Source: Hemerocallis citrina (lineage: Eukaryota > Streptophyta > Magnoliopsida > Asparagales > Asphodelaceae). From it: 64,000 bases of DNA. Every line of letters begins with the position of its first letter. The stretch's first letter is position 1. The notes beneath the pieces are model-generated. The model had not been told where the DNA came from and did not search any database. It was given only the letters and a program-made list of their open reading frames with translations. A program made the position numbers and the translations under genes. This document shows positions 57,730-64,000 of the stretch, one piece after another. The stretch is taken from assembly GCA_017893485.1 (NCBI GenBank), contig CM030366.1, positions 180,259,981 through 180,323,980 on the forward strand. Reading direction: 5' to 3'.

Positions 57730-58673
57730 CTGATCATCAAACCATCTACCACGACGAAGCCATGCAGTGACCAAAGCAAGCAGGATCCTTGGAGGTGTCA
57801 AATAATTGATTGCCCGTCCACTACCTTTCATGACTTGCATTCTAGGAACCACTATTCTTGCCACTGTTTCTGGTAGCTTGCAAATTATGTTGAACATTTG
57901 TTTGTTTCTAAGAGTTGAACCACTGCAAAATTCAAGGTCAAAAGGTCAGTCATACCATATAGATATCAAGAACTGCATATGAATTAACAAGGGGAAGGGA
58001 TAGGCATCAATGGGATCCACAGATCATTAAGTTGTTACAATCCTTGTGCATGTTTGTATCACATTCTTATCACATAAATCTATATCAAAATGTGAATGAT
58101 GGTATATTGTTACCTCAAAAGCAAATCAGTTAGAACCATTCCTGGTGATGCAGTGTGCACTCAAACAGTCCAATATTGGACTGCTTGCACTCTTTCAGAA
58201 GTGAAGCTTGAAGCTGCCTAAGGCCACTACAAATTTGATTAGAGCATAATTAGCTTATGATGTCTAAAGAAGAAATGAAATAGTAAATATACAAGAGTAA
58301 GTTAGGAGCATGTTCTACAATATCATAATTAGACATACAAACTTAATTTAGCTTTATAGTTACATATGGCACATTAAGGAAAGAATCAGTAAACGTGAAA
58401 GTAGTGCTAGTCCCTAACTCCCTTGTTCTTGAAAATTACTTCAAATCCACTGATTCCATTATCAGTATATAAGCAGTTTTTCTATCATGTTACTTCAAAT
58501 CCATAATGTAAACCCAAAACCAATGAGAACTTCGTGGGTTGAGATTGTTGGTCAAGTGACATAGTTATATAGATGCTTTCAATTCACAAACAAGCATAGA
58601 TCCTATAAGTCTATGTTAAAACTTACACAGCTGTCAGCGGGGTGCTTGATCCCCCAGAACCTGCTCCATCCAT
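57730..58673 (-). pseudogene. Captured gene 5' portion, three exons
   Basis: Exon 1 (58627-58673): MDGAGSGGSSTPLTA, ending GT/GTAAGT. Exon 2 (58114-58226): GLRQLQASLLKECKQSNIGL, then a frameshift and SPGMVLTDLLLR, ending GAG/GTAAC. Exon 3 (57730-57920): MFNIICKLPETVARIVVPRM, GRAINYLTPPRILLALVTAW, ending CAG/GTAATT. Introns have proper GT and AG. The source gene was not recognised. Introns retained means capture at the DNA level. The frameshift and missing 3' part make it a pseudogene. Confidence 0.6.
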
Positions 58674-58900
58674 GTTGAATATATGACCTCCCTTGTCTCG
58701 AGATCGGCGTGACATGCATGGCTTCTTTTGTGCAGAGTATTGAACTGACCAAGTTTGTTGAGACAATCTAATCGTTGAACAATGTGAAATCCATTAAAAT
58801 CTAATATACAAGTCAAAAGTATATATACTGGAAGGTGATATTGAATTACATAAGCATATTTCTCAAACATAAGCTATTTACCCTATGTTATTCACAACTA

Positions 58901-59469
58901 TCTATATAATAAAACACAAAGAAAGCTATCAAGTGGCTCACCTTCAATCCCCCGAAATCAAAGGCCTAGATCTAACCTCACAAAATATATTTTCCCCCAA
59001 AACCAAACATTTCCCCCCAAAACTAAAAAAACTCATTACTTTATTACTTTCTCTCTCTTCCCTCTTCACTTTTTCATATTTCTCTCTTTTTCTCTCTTCC
59101 TATCTCTCTCTCCCATTCTTTCTTTATTTACTTAGAAATTTAGATTTTAAGATTTCAGGTTTGTAAATTTTCAGAATTTTTATGTTTTTTTTTATTGCAC
59201 ATGTTATATTGAAAATAACAAATATCTCTTCAATAGTTAAATTTTATCATTTTCCACACTTAAAGTTCTAAGAAGTTAGATTTTACAACCCCATTTATAA
59301 TTATTTTTCAACACATACTAATGGAAACATGAATTTTTATTTACAACTAATTATTGTCATACTATTCAAACTTGAGCTACATAATTGTTGTTTTATTGTT
59401 TACAGGGCTTTTCGTGTTTTGTATCGTTCCGAAGACGTGCCGTAGGCACGTGCCCACGGAAAAATCTAG
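58901..59469 (+). mobile_element. Nonautonomous Helitron
   Basis: 569 bp, from TCTATATAATAAAACAC after A58900 to CTAG (59466-59469) before T59470. A strong hairpin CGTGCCGTAGGCACG lies shortly before the end. The interior is CT- and AT-rich with no Rep/helicase. Confidence 0.8.
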
Positions 59470-60369
59470 TATAAATATAAAAATTAAATTAAATATATAT
59501 TAAATATACTCGGTACGGTACGGTATACCATCGGTATTAACATTGGGTACCAGTACCATACCATATAATTTTGGTATGGTACAATACCGATATTCCGGTA
59601 CGGTATTACCGAATTTTCGGTAATGTCTGGTATGGTAACGGTATGGTAATATGGTATTTTTTAACATGCCTAATGTTACATCTGATTGGTGTATACTGGT
59701 CTAGGTCCCACGCATGGAAGGCTTATTCTAATTGTGCTTAACATACTATAGGGATGGTGGGATTGCATGTGATCCATGAATTAGGTTAGAACTCATCTAA
59801 TGTGTCGGCTCTTCACGTACGAAGCTTGAACTAACATGTGGCTGATCATTAATAATTTTGATTTGCTCAATATATAAATTTAATGCAGACTAACTAAAAT
59901 TGGGATCAGGTGTCCTTGCAATCATGAACTTTAGAACGTTATCATTAGCTACGGGTACTGTCATAAGATATTGTTCTTCTCCTTCTCCTTTTTCTGGCTG
60001 CATAGCGAGCTACAATTTTAAAATTTCATTCAACTCTATCGCAATCAATAACTTAAACTTTCTCAATTTGTTCTGTCATTGTAATACTAAGAGATGTCCA
60101 AATTATTTCAGGATCAACGACACTATAACAACCTAGTTTTGGGTCACAAATTATTTCACCACCAAAATATAACCAAATAAAAATACCATAATCCATATAT
60201 ATACATAAATATACGAATATACGATTTATTATCTAATCACAAACAAAACCTACAAGACCTAACACGAGAAAGTGTTGTACAAATAATACCTTCAAAACAA
60301 GTGAGAAGTTTGAGCAATTATGAGCGTGGGGAAGACGTTGTAGAGAACGTATGAGATGAATAGAGACAA

Positions 60370-60793
60370 TGTTGGAGATGATGCTCGATTTCGAAATCAG
60401 AAATTTAGGGGTTTTGTAAGATGGGTTTCGGGTTTTGATAGTGGGAAAAGATAGGGTTGGGAGGGCAGAAGTGAAGTGAAAAAGATTTTGGAGTGGGAGT
60501 GGAGAGGGGGTGCAGAGAGATGAGTGAAGAAGTGAGAGAAACGGAGTTGGTTTTATAAAAAAAGCACAAACTAAACTCGTTTCGAACAACAAATCTAGTT
60601 CAACCAGGCTCGCAGTTCGAAACAGCGAGTCTAGCTTTACTCTTTTGTGGCTTCGCGAGATTTCTCCAAGTGTTGGAGAAATCCCTACAACTAAACTCGC
60701 TATTTCAAACGAGCTTATTTTTAAATAACTCGAAACAGCGAGTATGTCAGTTTGGTAATTAGTTTCGAAAGTGGGTCAGTTTGGAAAAAAATT
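60370..60793 (-). repeat. Right inverted arm of the MULE
   Basis: Inverted copy of 46748-47210, with several TTCGAAACAGCGAGT repeats (60595-60745). Confidence 0.75.
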
Positions 60794-60800
60794 GTACAAC

Positions 60801-61389
60801 TTACCACCAAATATTCAGGAAAATTTAAAATTTTTTATTTCCCCATGGCCAAAGCCTCGTGTTGGTACGAAAGCACCTATCCTTTCTGTGAATGCACCTT
60901 ATACTGACCCCTTATTACTTGCAGGGTCCCTGATTTACTGACTGGCAGAAAAAGGGGCAACTGTATACAACCAAAACAAGCACATAGACATTCAAAAACC
61001 TTCAGAAGAATATCCGTAAACTCATTAAACTAAAAAGAAAATCCCTTCTGCTATTTACTTTTTGTATTTTCTTTAAACACAACAACAAATGGGTGCAAGA
61101 ACTTAATTTTAATACAGGCAGGAAATATATCATCCCTTCTGTCATTAACTTTCTGTGCCATTTTCTTAAATAAAAAAATATATATTTACAAACACAACAA
61201 CAAATATGTGCAAGCACATAATTCAATCATAGAGAACAGCTAACTATATGCAATTGCAAACTGTGACATGTACCAGAAAGAGGAAAAAACACAACCCAAC
61301 CTTTCTTTCTTCCACTTTAGCGTGAACCATTTTGTGCCAAACCTTAATTAATCAACAGTTTTGTAAAAAAATAAATAATCCAAATAAAA
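60801..61389. other. Unassigned
   Basis: AT-rich. Two similar segments (about 61024-61100 and 61130-61215, each with TCCCTTCTG, ACTTT and AACACAACAACAAATRKGTGCAAG) form a local duplication. No gene seen. Confidence 0.45.
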
Positions 61390-61394
61390 CCCGC

Positions 61395-61980
61395 TGATAT
61401 GGGTCAGGAATAAAGCGTGGCTCACCCTGAGCCACCAGATCTCCTCAGGATACGCGTCCTTCTTGATCCTCCAGATCAGCCACGTCAGCACCGGAAAACC
61501 GCCCGGAGATCTGCCACGTCAGCCCGGAAACCACTCCGGCGCCTGCCACGTCATCCCTATACCGCCCGACTTTCCACCGCTTCAGCCAATCGGGTAACCG
61601 GGTCCGGCCCAGCCCCAAACGGGTCTAGACCCAATTAGAAACTCCTATAAATACCAGGCCCTCTCCTTTCTTGAAAGGTAATCAATCTTTTCTCCCCTAA
61701 ACCCTAGTTACTGTTGCTTTATCCTAGTGACTGACTAGATCGTCGGAGGGTCTGCCACCGGGATCAACCCCGGTGTTTCGAGACCGTCTGCAGGTACACC
61801 AGAACTCGGATCCGAGCCACCTGATCCGAGCCCAGACATCCACCTCACTACCAGCCCAGTCGCAGGTACCACTCGGCCAGCCGAGGGTCGCCTCTGAAGA
61901 AGCTTTCTCCTTCAAATACAAATCGAGTAGAGAACTCACACCTGGTGCATCCACACGTCTCTCAGAAACAAACCGCATCA
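61395..61980 (+). repeat. 5' LTR of Tat-like gypsy
   Basis: TGATATGGGTCAGG to AACCGCATCA. Contains TATAAATA (61646-61653), the likely promoter. Confidence 0.65.
61646..61653 (+). promoter_or_regulatory. TATA box in gypsy LTR
   Basis: TATAAATA preceded by CTCC and followed by a CT-rich start region; position in the LTR fits the U3/R junction. Confidence 0.6.
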
Positions 61981-62060
61981 GGTTGGCGCCGTCTGTGGGA
62001 ACGCTACTTCGGAACCCGACCCGAGTACTACCGCCGAGGTACCTCGATCACCGAACTCCT

Positions 62061-64000
62061 ATGGCCTCCAAAGGCAAGGGGGCTGCGTCCTCCGTCAACC
62101 GACGAGACACACTCCCATCAAATACCAACGTCGGGCCGCGCACATCAAAGCATAGGGCCTCCCGTCAGGGGTCCCAGCGGGCCCCCACTCCTCCAATCCA
62201 ACCTGACCTTCGAGGGGTAATCTCCAGTCGGCACGCTGACCGCAGTAGGGAAAGGGCCGCTTCCAACTCGGCCCCGAACCGTCCTTGGCCACCGCCGAAA
62301 GAACGAAGGCCAGCACTCAGCCGAGTCGGGAGGCAACCTCCGGTCCAACCGGCCCGAGCTGAGGGAGCTCCTGTTACTCAGCAGGAGTTCCAGGATTTCC
62401 GAAGGGAGATCCTTGGGGCTCTTCAACGGGCCCCCAGGGAGGAAGCACGCCGTTCCCAAACCAGGTTAGACGCTGAGGCCAGCGTCTCTCGCTCCTCAAC
62501 AATCCAGCCCGAAGCCGAGGGCGTGCTCCTAAGGCGCCTCCAAGAAATGGAGGACCGAATCGATCATATGGGCGACGGTGTCGGAGCCGGTCAGGGGTAC
62601 AAACCTGTCCGACCCCCCTTTTCCGCCCTCATTATCCAAGCAGAAATTCCCCAGAACTTCCGACCCCCACAGTTCGAGACCTATAACGGCGAAGGGGATC
62701 CTGCTGATCACATGGAGGGTTTCAAAACCCTCATGATGATTCACAGCGCATCGGATCCTCTGCTGTGTCGGGCTTTTCCTGCCACCCTTCGGGATCCGGC
62801 TCGTGAGTGGTTCTCAAAACTCGCCCCCGGCTCCATTTACTCCTTTGATCAACTGGAAGGCAATTTCCTCGTCCATTTTGTAACTAGCCGGAAGGCTGAA
62901 AGAACGAGCGCCTCCTTACTGGGGCTCAGGCAGGAAGGGGGGGAATCACTCAGGGCGTTTGTCCGGAGATTCACGACGGAAGCAAGGTCGGTCTCCTCTC
63001 TCGATCCGGGCGTCGCCTCCGCGGCATTTCGGCACAACGTCCGTCATGGACAGCTGAAAGCTTCTCTGGCAAAGAAACCCCCGATCGATTTTCCCGACCT
63101 CCTCAACCGAGTCGAGAAGTACATCAGGGCAGAGGAAGCCCTAAACCCCGACGAATCCAAAGAAGCACTCGGGAAAGGGAAGCGGAAGGCCGAGGAAGTC
63201 GAGCCTCCAAAAAAGGCTCCAAGGGACGGGGACACCATGAAGAAGGTACCACCGGTTCCTCGCTTCGAAAGATATACCCCACTCACGCAAAATGTGTCCT
63301 CCATACTCCTGGCGATCGAGGACAGAGACCTCGTTCAGTACCCCCCTCGACCGTCCAACAACACTAGCAAGAAAAGGGATCAGCGGTTCTACTGCCGCTT
63401 CCACCGAGACAACGGACACGACACAGATGACTGTCGTGCCCTGAAGGATGAAATCGAGGCCCTGATTCAGCGAGGATACCTCCGGGAGTATAAGAGGGAT
63501 GATGCTCGGGCGCAAAGGGACACGAGGAACAGGAGAACCTCACCTCCTCCTCGAGCTCCCCTACAGCTCCCCAGGCAAGAGCAGGAGCTGGAAGAACCGG
63601 ACGACCAACCCATACTACACTGCGTCCACGGAGGGCCCATGGGAGGGGATTCTAACACCTCCCGTAAGGCGTTCATCCGGGACGTTAACGCCGTCCAAGG
63701 ACCCCTCACTCCTCAAATCCAACCACTCCCCGTCTCCTTCTCGGGTGACGACCTGGAGGGGGTTCGGCTCCCACACTGCGACGCCCTCGTAATCAATCTC
63801 AGCATGGCAAACTTTGATGCTCGGCGGATCCTGGTAGACAACGGGAGCTCGGTCAACATTCTGTTCCTCGATGCTTTCGAGAACCTAAAGCTCCCCCGAA
63901 GCAGACTTAAGCCGGCAGGATACACCCTGCACGGATTTTCCGGAGTTCCGGTGACAATCGAGGGGATCGTCACGCTGGATGTCACGGCGGGCACGGCCCC
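62061..64000 (+). CDS. Gypsy gag-protease, partial, open to window end
   Basis: From MASKGKGAASSVNRRDTLP at 62061, 646 complete codons without a stop; the frame continues past the window. The N-terminal part is basic and Pro-rich. The gag core is at about residues 200-330 (FETYNGEGDPADHMEGFKTL, AREWFSKLAPGSIYSFDQLE, LLGLRQEGGESLRAFVRRFT). The zinc-knuckle-like YCRFHRDNGHDTDDC follows at about 445-459, then a protease with ILVDNGSSVNILF near residue 597, where DNGS takes the place of DTG/DSG. Gag packages element RNA; the protease matures the polyprotein. High GC and intact frame suggest a young copy. RT and integrase would follow outside. Confidence 0.87.
   Translation, partial: MASKGKGAASSVNRRDTLPSNTNVGPRTSKHRASRQGSQRAPTPPIQPDLRGVISSRHADRSRERAASNSAPNRPWPPPKERRPALSRVGRQPPVQPARAEGAPVTQQEFQDFRREILGALQRAPREEARRSQTRLDAEASVSRSSTIQPEAEGVLLRRLQEMEDRIDHMGDGVGAGQGYKPVRPPFSALIIQAEIPQNFRPPQFETYNGEGDPADHMEGFKTLMMIHSASDPLLCRAFPATLRDPAREWFSKLAPGSIYSFDQLEGNFLVHFVTSRKAERTSASLLGLRQEGGESLRAFVRRFTTEARSVSSLDPGVASAAFRHNVRHGQLKASLAKKPPIDFPDLLNRVEKYIRAEEALNPDESKEALGKGKRKAEEVEPPKKAPRDGDTMKKVPPVPRFERYTPLTQNVSSILLAIEDRDLVQYPPRPSNNTSKKRDQRFYCRFHRDNGHDTDDCRALKDEIEALIQRGYLREYKRDDARAQRDTRNRRTSPPPRAPLQLPRQEQELEEPDDQPILHCVHGGPMGGDSNTSRKAFIRDVNAVQGPLTPQIQPLPVSFSGDDLEGVRLPHCDALVINLSMANFDARRILVDNGSSVNILFLDAFENLKLPRSRLKPAGYTLHGFSGVPVTIEGIVTLDVTAGTA

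Larger units (their letters stand above)
57333..59671. mobile_element. hAT-like element with captured exons
   Basis: Starts CAGGGGTGGTATACCGTACC; its end, reversed, starts AGGCATGTTAAAAAATACC and then has the same GGTAC/TACCG-rich subterminal repeats. The flanks CATGTTAC (57325-57332) and AATGTTAC (59672-59679) match at seven of eight. No transposase is seen; instead it holds three minus-strand exons with splice signals. A Helitron (58901-59469) is inserted in it. Confidence 0.65.
46748..60793 (+). mobile_element. MULE with plant-mobile-domain gene, nested
   Basis: Arms at 46748-47210 and 60370-60793 are inverted copies of each other. For example AACTAATTACCAAACTGAC on the left matches the reverse complement of GTCAGTTTGGTAATTAGTT on the right; CAAAACCCGAAACCCATCTT is also shared. 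GTACAAC directly repeats at both edges (46741-46747 and 60794-60800), part of a probable 9-bp TSD. The core, once the nested elements are removed, is about 3.4 kb and carries a plant-mobile-domain pseudogene. No MuDR-type transposase was found. Nested inside are copia C (47424-55689), a SINE and a hAT element (57333-59671). Confidence 0.7.
61395..64000 (+). mobile_element. Ty3/gypsy element, Tat-like, cut by window
   Basis: A GC-rich 586-bp LTR (61395-61980) is followed by a primer site TTGGCGCCGTCTGTGGGAA (61983-62001) and an unbroken gag-pol frame to the window end. The primer site type and the DNGSS protease suggest the Tat group (inference). The second LTR lies outside the window, so the left edge is set only by TG...CA. 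Confidence 0.85.

Noticed and set aside
62095..63994. Minus-strand frames in the Tat-like gypsy
   Set aside because: Antisense shadows caused by high GC over an unbroken plus-strand gag frame.
1..64000. CRISPR array, bacterial operon or phage system
   Set aside because: Splice sites, LTRs, MITEs and a plant microRNA show a plant nuclear region; no spaced short repeats of CRISPR type were seen.

Overview
The window is a plant nuclear region, most likely from a dicot, made almost entirely of nested transposable elements. The evidence for a plant is a canonical MIR166 hairpin, Ty1/copia and Ty3/gypsy elements primed by initiator-Met tRNA, a plant-type RTE LINE, a plant-mobile-domain MULE, Helitrons, hAT and PIF/Harbinger MITEs, and spliced plant gene fragments (PPR, RFC1). 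No intact ordinary host protein gene was recognised.

Layout. 0-4 kb: a MIR166 gene (+) with a CT microsatellite in its loop and a short repeat shared between promoter side and loop; a hAT MITE. 4.0-6.8 kb: 5'-truncated RTE LINE (-) with a 9-bp target-site duplication (TSD). 8.5-14.8 kb: a hAT MITE split by a degenerate copia. 14.9-17.9 kb: an internally deleted, gag-only copia (family A). 18.0-19.3 kb: PIF MITE and a Helitron/hAT MITE nest. 19.7-21.6 kb: a second family A fragment (-) with a perfect 33-bp hairpin. 22.3-26.4 kb: long-LTR gypsy, 3'-truncated. 26.4-35.0 kb: copia D (-) with a 3.3-kb gypsy solo LTR inserted in gag. 35.6-38.8 kb: a very young LTR element without pol, carrying an open chimeric frame of gag-like, PPR-like and RFC1-derived (BRCT plus AAA+) segments. 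40.3-41.4 kb: an unrecognised gene fragment broken by a family A solo LTR. 42.0-45.1 kb: gag-only copia B. 46.7-60.8 kb: a MULE with long inverted arms and a plant-mobile-domain pseudogene. It is filled with full-length copia C (-), itself holding a 2.9-kb gypsy solo LTR, a SINE, and a hAT element that captured three exons and was then hit by a Helitron. 61.4 kb to the end: the 5' part of an apparently intact GC-rich Tat-like gypsy.

How the parts relate. Copia C is the likely autonomous relative of gag-only copia B, since both share a strongly similar gag. Families A, B and C, the capture element and one gypsy LTR share GTCGAC-centred palindromes that occur almost only inside LTRs. The two most notable items are the gene-capturing LTR element at 35.6-38.8 kb, whose LTRs differ at one base by my reading, and the MIR166 locus. 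All identities are from reading the sequence; no database search was run.
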